Source: Juglans regia (lineage: Eukaryota; Streptophyta; Magnoliopsida; Fagales; Juglandaceae). From it: a stretch of 64,000 bases of DNA. The notes below the pieces were generated by a model that worked only from the letters and a program-made list of their open reading frames with translations, made no database searches and was not told the DNA's origin. Shown here piece after piece: positions 23,501 to 35,787 of this stretch (positions are counted from its first letter, which is position 1; each line of letters opens with the position of its first letter). The position numbers were made by a program, and so were the translations under genes. Location of the stretch: NCBI RefSeq assembly GCF_001411555.2, contig NC_049909.1, forward strand, positions 20,756,623 through 20,820,622. The letters are read 5' to 3'.

Positions 23501-26500
23501 TTTCTTGCTTTGTGATGCTTGTGCTTTTGAAATTTCTTGGAGCTTATTAACGGCAATGAGAAAGACATTAACAGATATCCCTAATGGGACAGGTACACGT
23601 GGAGAGGTCTGTCAAGGGAAAACATTCGGCCCTTTCAGGTGAAAATGGTAACAATGCTCACATTAAGACATTAAAGCCTGCCATTATTCGGAAGGGCAAG
23701 TTAGTCGTGGTTGATCTTGCTGGTTCAGAGCGCATTGATAAGTCAGGTGTGTGAGAAAAACTATAGGACTTGATTAGTGCTCTTTCCTCATAATGACTTG
23801 GTACTTTATCTATTGTTGTTTGTTTATGTGCCTACTCTTTATTCATGTTAATATCTTCCTTACCGATTTCAATTTTTTTTTTCTAGATTATGTTACAATA
23901 TTCCTCGCTGATATAAAGATAGTTTTTATCATACCCTCTAGTGTTGTTTTGGTACTCAAAATCAGACTTGTTTGAAGGCTGACAGGGTAAGAGCCTGAAA
24001 TATTTGTTCAGGTCAAACATTATTACTGGGGTTCAGTGAGCATAGGTGTTCTAGAAAAATGCTTGAGCAAAATATTCACTATGCCGTGTGGAAGTCGAGC
24101 CATGTAAGTGAAACAAGATGAGGGAGGAGAAGAACAAATTGCGGGTTTTAAGCCACAGAGGTCCCAAGGATTATTGAGGATGGTTCTGAATATGAAGATT
24201 GGATTCCCATAATGTAGAGGTCTGTGTTGAACAAGGATACTAGTCTCCAGCTAGAAGGATAGACTGAGGGAGGAGAATAGATAGAGGGCTTTCTGTTAGG
24301 GAGGTCTGAAGATGATTGCAGAAGTTCGTGATAGAATTAATTGTTTCTCCAGTAGCAAGTTACCTGCCATCGGTGGGATAGTAGCTATATCTCAATCACA
24401 CTAACTATGGAGGCAGTGGACATCAGGGTGTACTCGATCAGTGGCTGCAAGGCTGGTGGTATTAATCACTTACGGCTGATGTGTCAACAAAGACAGCTAA
24501 GCAAATCCAGCATTTGAGATACCGGGCTTGCGAACTTAGATTCTTCCTCTCTTAGGTTTGGCTGAAGCTTTAGGTGGCACTTCGTGCATTGCATGGGCAT
24601 ACCCCTGTTTTAATAGACCTATGCAACAGGCACACAGGCAATGCCCGTATTTATATCCATCGAGGCTGCCATGACCCCTGTCAACAGTTTTCATACTTTT
24701 CCAATGCTTTCTATGGGAATCATCTTATATGAGGATTAACTTGAATGAAATTACCCTTTTTCATTTGTAAAACTCATATACATGCCTAGTGATCTATTCA
24801 AACAATGGATTTTTAAATTTATCACTTGTAGTGATGATTGGTGTGGAACAAACTGGGAGCACTAGCATAACCCTACTATTATGGGAGTTGTTCCAACTTT
24901 CTGAATTTGAATAGTATTTTCTGAGCTTGCACCAGTGCTGTTAAACTATCCATCAAATTTTGAAGTTTTTTGCTTTAATATAAAGTATTTTCTTTGGCAG
25001 GAAGTGAAGGACACACACTAGAGGAAGCTAAATCTATTAATCTCTCCTTGAGTGCATTGGGGAAGTGCATTAATGCACTGGCAGAGAATAGTGTACATGT
25101 TCCCATTCGTGATTCAAAGCTTACAAGACTGCTTAGGGATTCATTTGGAGGTATGCTTCACATGTGTGTGAATTCTTTTTGTCATTTGTGTTTTGGATTG
25201 AAGTCAATTTTGACCCAGGGATTTTGGGACCTGTTTCCTTAAGTTATATAAATCAAATAGCTGAATGAGAGGGTTTTGAGTTTGAGCCCAATTACTCTCT
25301 TGAGTTTATCATATGGTGAGATGTGTCTTAACTCTCGGGGTTCAGAATGTTGTAAGAAATGCTGGGATGTAGACCTCTGAGTCACTTAGATGGGTTTCAC
25401 CAGCTTCGTATATAATCATTATATTAAGAAACCTTGTTTAGTGCCTGAGATTTTAAACAAAAGATGATTTGATTTGATTTCTATGATTGCAAATACAGTT
25501 TCAGGGAGCCCATTTCTTTTGGCATATTATTCCTTCTTTGGAAGTGCCTTGTACAATGCAAATGTTCATTTTTATTTAAATTTATTTGTTTATCTATGAA
25601 ATACCCTGCAGTACATATTTTGTTATTGCTGTATATGTTACCTGACATTGAATAATTTTGACAGGCACAGCAAGAACTTCATTGGTTGTTACTATTGGTC
25701 CATCCCCACGTCATCGAGGAGAGACGGCAAGTACCATAATGTTTGGACAAAGGGTGGGTTCCAAAATCAGTGCCTTTTTTTCTCACATTCTGAAGTATCT
25801 CTTACTTGTTACTTTAATCCACATACTGGAGGTCTGCCACTTCTCTTTCGAGTCAGTTTTGACATCATTATAGCAGCCACAGGTCGTATTCTTCAAAATA
25901 TATTTCTTGTGTGCTGGGATCTCAACTGTCATTCCTAGCAGCAATGAATATTTTTCATGGCCATGGGGGACTTTAAACTGCATAATATTTTGCGTTCTTT
26001 TTTTTTTTTTTCTAAACTTTTTTAATGTTTTCGAAGGTGCTGATGTTTCATTATTTCACAGGCGATGAAGGTTGAAAATATGTTGAAACTAAAAGAGGAA
26101 TTTGACTACAAAGGTCTATCTAGAAGGCTGGATGTACAATTAGACAAGCTTATTGCAGAACATGAGAGGCAGCAGAAATCATTTGAGGATGAAATCAAAC
26201 GAATAACTGCAGACGCAAAAAATCGTATTTCTGAGGTTGAAAGAAGCTATGCAGATGCACTGGAGGTAATCACTTATGTTTTCATATCCATCTATAACTT
26301 CAATTAAGTATGTGCTTACGTCTGCACGTGCATATGTTTGTGGATACGCAAGTGTGTGTTGGTGAGAAAGAGAAACAGAGAATTATATAACATTATAGCT
26401 TATGGTGCTAATATATACATATTGTTTGTGAGATATAAATTGGAGTAGATGTTCTTTCCTCCATGAGATATCTTGTGATGCAAAAGCTTGCCATAGTGAC

Positions 26501-29500
26501 TTGGCTTGTGTCTTAAGCATGATGCAATAACTGTAGGCATCATAATTGATACCTTTGGGTGTTTGTCTAAAGGAAAAAAGCAATAATGCTCAAATTGACG
26601 TCTTTAAAAGTTACATTGTTTTGACCATGTTCTACATGTGCATTGTATTATATCCCTTCCTTAAGAAAGCCGTTTGACATTGATATAAGTGTTTAGCGTG
26701 GAGCAAGATGAACAATTGATTTTGAGTGACTTTTAGCTCCTTAAGCTGGAATCCACCTTGTTTTGACCATGTTCTACATGTGCATTGTATTCTATCCCCT
26801 CCTTAAGAAAGCTGTTTGACATTGATATAAGTGTTTAGCTTGGAGCAAGATGAACAATTGATTTTGAGCGACTTTAAGCTGGAATCCACCTTTGAAAAAG
26901 GCTGTTATAAAAATCACTACATCACCTGACTATGGACCAATATTTTTTATAAAATACCATTGTCATATGAATTGGGATATTGCCACTTGAACTTCATTTA
27001 GAAACTATCATGCTAATCCAACTCATTTTTTGTTTCTGAAGAAGGATAGATTAAAATATCAAAAAGACTATATGGAATCAATAAAGAAACTTGAAGAGCA
27101 ATTGGTGAATAATCAGCAAAAACATGGCATTGAAAAAGTTCCGGTTGGACACAAAGATGGTGGCTCTGCTTTGACATCTAACATAGAGGTAATCTTGTTA
27201 TACACTGCATATCTTGTCATCATTATTGTACATACTGTAGGTATATGCATGGCATATATCATGCGGCTCATGGATGTTGAATGCTCAATATCATTGTCAC
27301 AAAGGCCAATAATAGAGGCCATATGTAACACATCTTAGCTATCTTTTTCTGTCATAAATATCATTTTATCTTTTTAAATACTTGAAAAAATAAAGAATTT
27401 ACTAGATGTTCTGACTGCACTGTGCTATTGTGTCTGTTACAGTTGCCACCTTTCAATAGCTGCAATTTACCCCAAGTTTCCTTTCCTACGACCAAGAAAA
27501 TAATTTTGGCTTCAATTCAAGTTCAAAAATTTGAAAAATAACAGAATTGATATTTGATCTGAATTGACAGCAAAGATTAAACACTACATGGCTCATGGAA
27601 ATCTTGAATATGTGTGCTTCGTATAATCTAGTTGTTAATCAAGTGAAACAAAAGCCCTATAATGAACTTGATAGTGTTTTGCTCAAGCAACTATATTACG
27701 TGCTTAGTTTTTAGTATACTTCCTTGGGGGTGATGCAGAGACATAAAGTTCAGCATCATATAATAATATGATGATAGGATTTTTACGGTAGCAGTATGGA
27801 ATGGTTGAGGGGAGCAGTAGCTTAAGTGCTGGAGTGTCTTTGGGGGGAAAGATGCCTTTCTTGGCTATATCATCCATTGAATCAGTAAGAACTAAAAATC
27901 ATTATTATGCAGTTTATATAATGACTGGGAGAGTGAAGTCATTAATATCAAAGGTTTTGGAAAGTTGTCTGTATGATCAAGGTTGCTTACTCTTTTAACG
28001 TATAGTAAACGCGGAAGTCAACTTGTCTATTTTCGTGTGCTCTTCAAATTGTGTTAAATCTGTTAGTGGAAAATATGAGAAGTTTGATATTCTTGTTCCT
28101 CTCCCTCCTCCCTCTCTCTCTCTCATTTTATTTATTTTTTCTTCCGACCATAAGCGGCTCACATTTGAAACCTTCTCTTGGCATGTTCCACTGTTTCAAT
28201 TTGATTCACAGAGTCCCATGATCTCTACAATCAAGGAAGTTTCTGAGCTTAAAAAACTGCTTCAAAAAGAAAGTCTTTTAAGGAAGGCTGCTGAAGAGGA
28301 AGTTAATAGTCTTAAAAGTCAACTAGCTCAATGGAAAATGTCAGAGGTATGTTTTATGTTTCTCAGAGCAATTCTTTTTTCAGATTTTTCTATGTTCTGT
28401 CTGCCTTCCTCTTTCCCCATATATGCTATCTTTATCTCACATAGAACGATAATTTTAATATGCTAGACATCAGAAAATTCGAAGATCTCAAAACTTCGGG
28501 AGATGCTGGAAGATGAGGCACGTCAGAAAGAGAAACTTGAAGGAGAAATAGCAATCCTACATAGTCAACTGTTGCAAATAAGTTTTGAAGCTGATGAGGT
28601 ATTCTGTCCCCATAATCCTTTCCCTGTTCTCTCATCTGATTGTACGCCTCTGCATCTTACTAGAATAGCATTTAAAATCTGATTTCTAAATTAATATATT
28701 ATCTGCAGACAAGAAGAAGACTTGATAGAGGTGGATTTGGTAAAGTTCCCGGTGATCTAGATTCTCTCTTGTCTCATGTTAAACATCAGCAGCAAGAGTC
28801 GGGAAATGGGGAAAAGGCCTCAATAGCCAAACTCTTTGAACAAGGTGAAGCCAGTGACTTTTCTGACATTTATTATTATGTGATACTAATGATTTATTGT
28901 TCCCTCTTGTCTACTTTCTTGGTGTTTCTTCCTAATAGAGTTCAATGTTCTTATAGTGGGATTGCAAAAGATCTTGTCATTGCTTGAATCAGAAGATGCT
29001 GACTTGCAAATTCACGCTGTGAAAGTGGTTGCAAATCTTGCTGCTGAAGGTGTCTGCATTTCCTTCTGCATGTTTGACTTTGTTTATGATGCTGCACTGA
29101 AATTGAAGTAGAATATCGTTCTTTCTCATCATGATATATTATGTCTGATATTGTATATGATTTTGTTCTGTATTGAACCAAGCTTTCTCTGTACATATGG
29201 TTATGACTTAAATAGCACTTATTTTCAACTCAATTCTTTGTCAGCAATGATACAAACATTCCCTAATTCCATTCCATGTGCAGAAACCAATCAGGGGAAG
29301 ATTGTAGAAGCTGGTGGTCTTACTTCCTTGCTGATTCTTCTTAGGAGCTCAGAAAATGAGACAATACATAGAGTTGCAGCAGGCGCAATCGCCAATCTTG
29401 CAATGAATGGTAAATGTTTTAAGTACATTTAATCGTAAAATATTTCCACTTTTGGCTGGTAATTTTTCTTGTTTGGCTATAATTTTCCTTATATGTGCAA

Positions 29501-31237
29501 CCTTGTGTCCTATCAGAAACCAATCAGGAGCTTATCATGGATCAAAGGGGCATTAGTTTGTTGTCAATGACAGCAGCCAATGCTGAGGATCCTCAAACCC
29601 TTCGGATGGTTGCTGGAGCCATTGCAAATCTTTGTGGGAATGGTAAACTATCTGACCTCTTCCAAGGTTGATTTCTAGAAAAATTTGTTAGTTGTTTGTG
29701 CTACAGTATGAACAAGATTTCACAACTTCAAACTTGCATTGGATTAAGTTATAACTCCCTAGTCCAACATTTGGTGGGTGAATTATGACAGAGATTCATA
29801 GACTTTTGTTCTTTTTATTCTTCTTGCTGGTTAGTTGATCCTTTTGTATACTTTCTATGAATATCAGTTTGTTTTACCACTTAAGGTTGGATGAAAAGAC
29901 AAATTCATAAGAAAATCAGTAGAAATATAGAAGATGAGTGCTTTCTGTAACAAATTTGGGCGCACAAATTATTCTTTGTTTCCTCTTTTCTTCTCATTGT
30001 TATGGATAAAATTGGTATTTTCCCCTTAAATATGGTCTTCAAAGATGGACCAGATATTTAGAGAATCAGCTTTGCCTGACCGTCAAAAGTTATCTGGTTT
30101 ATGTTGTTGTCTATTTGCCTAATGCAGCCGCCAAACAGTGACTAGAATAGTCGTGTATGAAGTTCATCTATCTTGGTATTCTCCTGAGGTTCTTCTCTAG
30201 TATACCACTTATTTGATTTAATTGGGATATCTAGTCTAATAAATTAATTTTACTTTCTGAAAAAGAGAATGAAAATCAAATTGGGTTTTTCATGTTAGAA
30301 CTGTAGAGCCATCTTTCTGTGAGGTATATGATGGGTTTGTGGAATGTACGCAAGGGCATTTGTTCCATTAGGATGTGATAATAGCAATTATCCAATATAA
30401 AGTTCATTTCAGCTAGTCATTTTGCATTTTTAACTTACTGGCATTAACTTACATTTGTAACTTACTGGCATTAACAATCATATGCTACTTCCAGATAAGT
30501 TACAGATGAAACTGAGGGGTGAAGGAGGTATCAAAGCATTGTTAGGAATGGTCAGATGCAGAAATCCTGATGTTCTTGCACAAGTTGCTCGTGGGATAGC
30601 AAATTTTGCTAAATGCGAGTCAAGAGCATCTACGCAAGGTGAAAATCTTGTAAAGAGCCCTCACGTTCTTATAGCCTATCTGCTTGTTATGTGATACATA
30701 AGAACTATCATCTTTATTCGTCATAAGTTTTCTTGTTCCTCTTTTTATGAATTCATCTGTGTAGAAAGTTCAAACAATACCTGCTGTTTTTATAAACTAT
30801 TTGTAGTTAATTCATCCGCTTTCTATGGTTTAACTTGTTCCTTTATGGTATAGGAACTAAGACTGGAAGGTCTCTTCTGATTGAGGATGGTGCACTTCCA
30901 TGGATTGTGCAGAATGCTAACAATGAGGCCTCACCAGTCAGGCGTCATATTGAGCTTGCACTCTGTCATCTAGCCCAACATGGTACGTTTGCCTTCTATT
31001 GATCGTGACTTTTAACAAGATTTGAGTTCCCATAGAATGTTTCCTGAGATGGTTTGAATTACTACGTACACTACAGAAGCAAATGCCAAAGACATGATTA
31101 GTGGAGGTGCCTTGTGGGAGCTGGTACGTATCTCGCGAGACTGTTCTCGGGAAGACATAAGGACTCTTGCACATCGGACATTAACTTCCAGCTCTGCTTT
31201 CCTAGCAGAAATGAGACGTTTAAGGATAGATTATTGA
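20593..31237 (+). CDS. ARK: Armadillo-repeat kinesin (KIN-U/ARK), 19 exons
   Basis: Microtubule motor with an N-terminal kinesin domain, central coiled coil and C-terminal armadillo repeats, the plant KIN-U layout. Characterised relatives act in root-hair growth and microtubule dynamics. Exons: 20593-20788, 21882-21982, 22074-22196, 22930-23115, 23264-23485, 23593-23746, 25001-25150, 25665-25753, 26062-26265, 27042-27188, 28212-28346, 28467-28598, 28709-28844, 28957-29049, 29284-29409, 29517-29642, 30495-30638, 30854-30982, 31077-31237. All have GT-AG borders and join in frame to 917 residues, the usual family length. Motor landmarks: P-loop GQTGTGKT 154-161, switch I NAESSRSH 265-272, switch II DLAGSE 317-322; the motor ends near 407. 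Coiled coil runs about 408-620 and armadillo repeats about 658-905. The second to fourth repeat exons begin in phase 1 with ETNQ, ETNQ and DKLQ. The start ATG has a strong AACAATGG context. It is closest in my recollection to ARK2/ARK3 rather than ARK1. Confidence 0.93.
23990..24800. other. Unassigned sequence in kinesin intron 6
   Basis: Intron 6 (23747-25000) is unusually long. Its middle is richer in G+C and purine-rich (AGGGAGGAGAA, GAGGTCTG words), unlike the T-rich ends typical of this gene's introns. It may be an old insertion, but no end repeats, duplication or coding frame could be recognised. Confidence 0.3.
26616..26890. repeat. Tandem duplication in kinesin intron 9
   Basis: A unit of about 140 bases starting TTGTTTTGACCATGTTCTAC and ending GGAATCCACC occurs twice head to tail: 26616-26757 and 26758-26890. 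The copies differ by a few substitutions and a gap of about 9 bases (TAGCTCCTTAAGCTGG versus TAAGCTGG). Both lie inside the intron, away from its splice sites. Confidence 0.88.
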
Positions 31238-32096
31238 TATATAGAATCGTGAAATACTTGAAGCAGATGAAGGTGTGTAGCAAAGTACATATTAACTGAT
31301 CCCAGCTTGAAGGATTGATCTTTCTCAAGGTAGACAAGCAGAATGCGTCGAGTTTGATACTGTCTGCTATCTTTCCCGAAGTCTTGTTATAAGTGGGGCA
31401 TGCTTGGGTTGTAGTCTTATGAAGTTGATTACACACGACAACGCCGATTCATTAATCCCATAAACTCAACATCTTCACCCAAGCAGGACTATCCTGATTT
31501 GTATATCAAATAAATTAGGAAAACTTAAAAGGGAAAAGAAAGAGAAAAATGATATTTTTTTATCTATTAAGGTATGATAAAAAATCCATTCATGTAGCTC
31601 ATATTAATTTCTTCTGGTTATGCTTGTTTCTTCTGTGAACATCAACATTCTATCTACCTCTGTTCCATTGGTTGTCTGATATTAGCTGCCAATGTATAAT
31701 TCTGCAGCCACCAGTTCTCTGGGGGAATTGGAACTGGTTCAATTTTGAGAACGATATTTTTTAATTTGCTGTTATTGAAGAATTGTGATCTTCCCATTTT
31801 TCTCTCTCGTTTTTCAATCATTTTGCTTTCTTGAATTGTTGATGCACAAGGCCGTGCTCTAATTGAATGTTTCTCATCCTATTCAATAGGCAAAGTGCTG
31901 CGAGTAGGACTGTTGGCATTGTGGCTGTCGTGTCGTGTCATATCGTATTATACGTACGAAAGGATGGTTGTGTTGTTGCATCTTTTGTCTACATGATGAA
32001 TAATACATGCAGCAGAATCTCTTGAAAAAAAGTTGTAGTAAGAGCTGACGTGGCAAGAGAATTTCTAGCTCTGCTAGGGTTTGACTTTTGTTTTAT
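31238..32096. other. Kinesin 3' region and intergenic DNA
   Basis: Downstream of the kinesin stop, likely 3' untranslated region to about 31500-31900. No further gene seen; minus-strand open stretches at 30938-31436 are shadows of the last exons and the 3' region. Confidence 0.45.
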
Positions 32097-33060
32097 GATG
32101 ACTATCGCTGAGGGTTCCTCTGGTCCCTTGGCGGTGGCTGCTAGAGGAAAATCTTTTGCTGATTTTATATCTCAATCTCCACAACCACTGCCTGAGGTGG
32201 AAGTATCGTTTAGGCTGCTGAAACAAATCAATGGGAAAATTTGTGTACTTTTTACATCGGAAGAAATTGATTGATTGGCTTTGCCATTCAAATATTTTAT
32301 TGCTTTGAAGTTCTTAATTGTGACAAAGACCAACACTATACCAGATAAGGGTTTATATACGTGATTAATGGGGTTTTCTTAACCAACCTGTGGTTTCTGC
32401 CATGAGAAAACCTAGGAATGAATTTATACGCATGACTTTAGAGGAGGATTTTTTGAAGGCATTGTTAAGAGAAAACTGTGATATAGAAGGAGTTTCCTAT
32501 AGAGCCTTACATTGGACACCAGAGTTCAACGAAGATTAGGAATTGTCGATTGTGCTAATATGGATCATGCTTCTAGGATTATCTCTAAATTTTTATCATG
32601 ATTCTTTTCTGAAGAGTATTTCTGTACAGATAGGGAGGTACATTAAACAAGATAACATAGCAAAGTGTTCGACGCGGACCAATGATGCTTAAGTGTGTGT
32701 TGAAATGGATGCTTCAAAGGACCCAACCATGGGTTTTTGGATTGGTACCCCACGTAGATCGACGAGCTGGTATCAAGAGGTTACATACAAAACTTTACCC
32801 GCCTATTGTAGGAATTGTCATGTGCAAGGCCACAATGAGAAAACTTGTTAGGGAAAGAATAAACAACCTATAACTAAGGAGAATAAGTTAGAGAAGGCAT
32901 GGAAAAGAGGCACAATTGAAGAAGAGAGAAAATGTAGCTAATGTTGAGAATATGGGAGATGATGGTAAGGATCGTGAAGATGCCGTAGTTTTTGAAATAT
33001 AGGACACTGATGTCAAGTCCTTTGTTCAAGAGGGAGAAATGGTGGAGACGAAACATAACA
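32097..33060 (+). pseudogene. DUF4283/zinc-knuckle (LINE ORF1-like) pseudogene
   Basis: Broken copy of the plant DUF4283 plus CCHC zinc-knuckle protein, which is found as ORF1 of many plant LINE elements and in dispersed copies. The opening part encodes KSFADFISQSPQPLP and ends at TGA near 32274. From about 32402 one plus frame gives MRKPRNEFIRMTLEEDF, NCDIEGVSYRALHWTPEF, then TAG, FYHDSFLKSISVQIGRYI, then TAA, CVEMDASKDP and FWIGTPR. It ends in a complete zinc knuckle, CRNCHVQGHNEKTC (Cx2Cx4Hx4C), followed by TAG near 32850. At least three stops and one frame change disable it. No reverse transcriptase follows, so the element is 3'-truncated or only this part was copied. Confidence 0.75.
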
Positions 33061-33880
33061 ATGATAGTTACTTAATTTCTTGCAAATAATTAAACTTTAT
33101 TGTAATTTGTCAATCATATGCATGCACCTAGCTAGCCATGCATAGGAGCCTCCCAAAAGAAATGGCAACTTATAATACGTGCAATTTTTGTATTCTCACT
33201 TAAGATGAGAAAAATCAAAGACAAGTTGCCCGTGTATAAAAGAGCTTGCACTCTCTATGGAATTTGTTAAGATATAAACATAAATAATAAAATCTTTATT
33301 TTTTTTATCAATTTAAATTTTTGAGATAAGTGATCATTTTCAAAATATTAGAACATATATTCTAAGTTCAAACTCTAATTCTACACTTCACATGATCATT
33401 AATTAAATATTACACATGTTTGATAAGTAAGCTGGTATTTTATCAATCTAACCTATTCAAAAATGAAAAATGGTGGAAATAAGACCTTCAACAAACACCT
33501 CAAAATCATAGCGAGTCTTTAATCCACACATTTCTATTGTAAAATGTTCTAGCGATAGGCGTTTTAAGCAATTTGATAGACGATCGAATGGCTCCAATAA
33601 GTCTTAATTCATGAAGATAAATCATTAAATTATATTAATTATTTGGTATCATTCTCCTATATATTATAAGGGTCTAGTATCGGTATTTTTATTTTTATTT
33701 CCACGTATTTTTATTTTTTTAACCAAGAAATTATCTTTTTTAAAAAAATTGTAAGGCTGTAGGCCGGGTTACTTTTGGAGAAAAAGCAAAGGAATTTCAA
33801 TACAGAGAATCTCATGAACTGGGTTCCGAGTAATCTTGGCTAGAACTTCGAAGGGTTATCCAGTCCCCTATTCCCTGAAC

Positions 33881-33916
<36 letters not shown>

Positions 33917-34757
33917 AACGCTCGAGGGCTCGAGGGCACATTCTCGTCGTGGTTATCGTTGCCGTTTAACTGAAGTACTGTTGCTGCTGTTGTAATTTTG
34001 CCTCGGAAAGGAGCTTGATCAGAACCGTGCACGTGTAAATCAGCAGTACCCTAAATATTTTCATGTCCCCATTTATCGTAAATCTCTCGTTAATCACAAC
34101 TCTACATGTAGAAATAAACTTTCATGTGAAAGCTCTAAGCCCATATATACCTCAAATATTCCTTCACAGCTTGATCATGAGCTTGGCGCGAGCGCGGTGT
34201 CGCCCCCATTGTTGAAACAGATGGTTCAATCAACACTCCTTGAGTTCTTTGTTCGTATCAGCATCTTAACAGCCAGCAGAAATAAGATTCATAATAATTA
34301 AGGAGGCTACCAACGCATATAATACGTTTCCCTTTCTCGTTGATCAATGCTGCATAAAATAGTAGTCCTAGAGCATTGGTTTATATATATATGGTCCGAC
34401 AAGTGAACAATTTAAGGACCTTTTAACTAGCTAGCGGAAGGGAGTTCTGTAATTGAGTGGCTACTGAATCAGTGAAGGAACAATAATTACTGAAGCGATC
34501 GAGCGGCAAGAAAGCACTTGAATGATAAAGTCTCATTCTTATTAGCTACTTCCATTTTTTTTTTCTGGTTGCTCATGTGTTCTTGTGCTCCTAGGTTCTA
34601 GTAGTACTACAACACGGACGAAACAGTACTTTGTTACGACTTCACTAACATCAAAATCACTCTAAGAATCCATGAATTTACAGTCCTTCATGTCAACATG
34701 TAAACACATAATCTAATGATCATCAAATGCGAGACAGAAAAAGAAAAAGAAAGCTAA
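33061..34757. other. Intergenic DNA downstream of the AHL gene
   Basis: AT-rich to 33740, then a mixed region to 34757 with a GA microsatellite at about 33883-33913. The stretch nearest the AHL gene (about 34680-34905) is probably its 3' untranslated region, read on the minus strand. No other gene recognised. Confidence 0.45.
33883..33913. repeat. (GA)n microsatellite
   Basis: GA dinucleotide run of about 31 bases in intergenic DNA. Confidence 0.9.
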
Positions 34758-34905
34758 TTAAGAAAAGAAACAGTAGTAAAAGCCTGCAATGCTCAACAAA
34801 CAAACTTTGTAGCTACAATGTTGGTGATCATGTCTTGGGAAAGGTGAAGAGCTGATGAATGTGAAAGTGAAAAACCTGGTATGCCCTTCAATGATAATGT
34901 TGTGA

Positions 34906-35787
34906 TCAGTATGGAGGGCGGCCGGTAGCCCAATATGCCTCGTTTGGCAATTGAATGGAGTTGAGAAGATTAGGCGGTAAGCCATGAAAAAGAGGCGTAT
35001 TTGCGTCTCCCAAAAGCTGTTGCTGCTGCTGCTGCTGAGAAACGGCATCTGGAGACCCAATATTATTCCCTTGCATTGGCAGCGGAGTCTCCTCCTCTTC
35101 TAGAGGAAGCCTTTCATATGCAGCGTTGCTAAACGAGGCTGCCATGATCACAACCGGTCCGGATGCAATTAGCGTCCCGACAACACTACCTCCTACCACC
35201 TGTCCTTGTCCTCCTGCTAAATATATAGTCAAGCCTGTCGCCGCAGGTGGTGCTGGTGGTGGTAAGAATGAGCCGGCTAGAGATAAGATCTCGAACCGAC
35301 CGTGTAAAGTCACGATTGCACCTGGGGAGGCCGGCTGCCTGAGAGTCACATTAGTGACCGTGCCAGTCCCGCTCATTATGCAGACACCTCTCTGACGTCT
35401 CCTGGCAAAGGTAGCAACACTCTCAACAATATCACACCCATCACCTATTTCCATTACATGGGTGCGTAGAGCATTGGCGCTGTCGCGGGTGATGATGATC
35501 GGTGGCTTTGGCTTGTTCTTAGATCCGGCCGGTCTTCCACGGGCTCTCCTTGTGATCTCTCCATCTCCGGGACCCACAACGAGTTCGTTGCCTTCACAGG
35601 TATTGATGTTGTTGTTTTCATCACGCTCTCGTTTTGTGGGCCGGTTTAGGCCGCTGCTGCCGGTTTGCTCATCTTCTGAATTTTGCAGTTGGTGGTGAAA
35701 TTGCTGCTGTTGATGGTGATGTAGATGAAGATCTCTCGTGTGGAAAGGAGGGGGAAGAGAATGGCCATGCGCTGTAACTGGATCCAT
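34906..35787 (-). CDS. AHL: AT-hook nuclear-localised protein (AHL, clade A)
   Basis: Nuclear DNA-binding protein of 293 residues with one AT-hook and one PPC/DUF296 domain. Known AHL proteins bind the minor groove of AT-rich DNA, assemble as trimers through PPC and restrain hypocotyl growth, flowering or organ development. The AT-hook core RGRP lies at 83-86, followed by [10 protein letters not shown], the type I hook. The PPC domain runs about 105-230 and contains GRFEIL at 163-168, the motif needed for partner contact in this family. The N-terminus has a His/Gln-rich tract (22-34) and a KRER basic cluster; the C-terminus has seven glutamines at 251-257 and ends TGRPPY. The coding region has no intron, as expected for clade A. 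The MDPV start and the tail recall AHL23-AHL25. It is the only plausible gene between 33 and 38 kb. Confidence 0.94.
   Translation of the reverse strand: MDPVTAHGHSLPPPFHTRDLHLHHHQQQQFHHQLQNSEDEQTGSSGLNRPTKRERDENNNINTCEGNELVVGPGDGEITRRARGRPAGSKNKPKPPIIITRDSANALRTHVMEIGDGCDIVESVATFARRRQRGVCIMSGTGTVTNVTLRQPASPGAIVTLHGRFEILSLAGSFLPPPAPPAATGLTIYLAGGQGQVVGGSVVGTLIASGPVVIMAASFSNAAYERLPLEEEETPLPMQGNNIGSPDAVSQQQQQQQLLGDANTPLFHGLPPNLLNSIQLPNEAYWATGRPPY
35016..35037. repeat. Coding (CTG/CAG)n repeat in AHL
   Basis: Plus-strand CTG triplets (CAG/CAA on the coding strand) encode the seven-glutamine tract of the AHL protein. Such tracts vary in length between alleles. Confidence 0.8.

Noticed and set aside
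27801..27998. Open frame in kinesin intron 10 as an extra exon
   Set aside because: No homology to the family, and exons 10 and 11 already join in phase at the expected place.
35126..35698. Plus-strand open frames across the AHL gene
   Set aside because: Antisense shadows of a GC-rich coding region; the minus-strand AHL frame is fully conserved.
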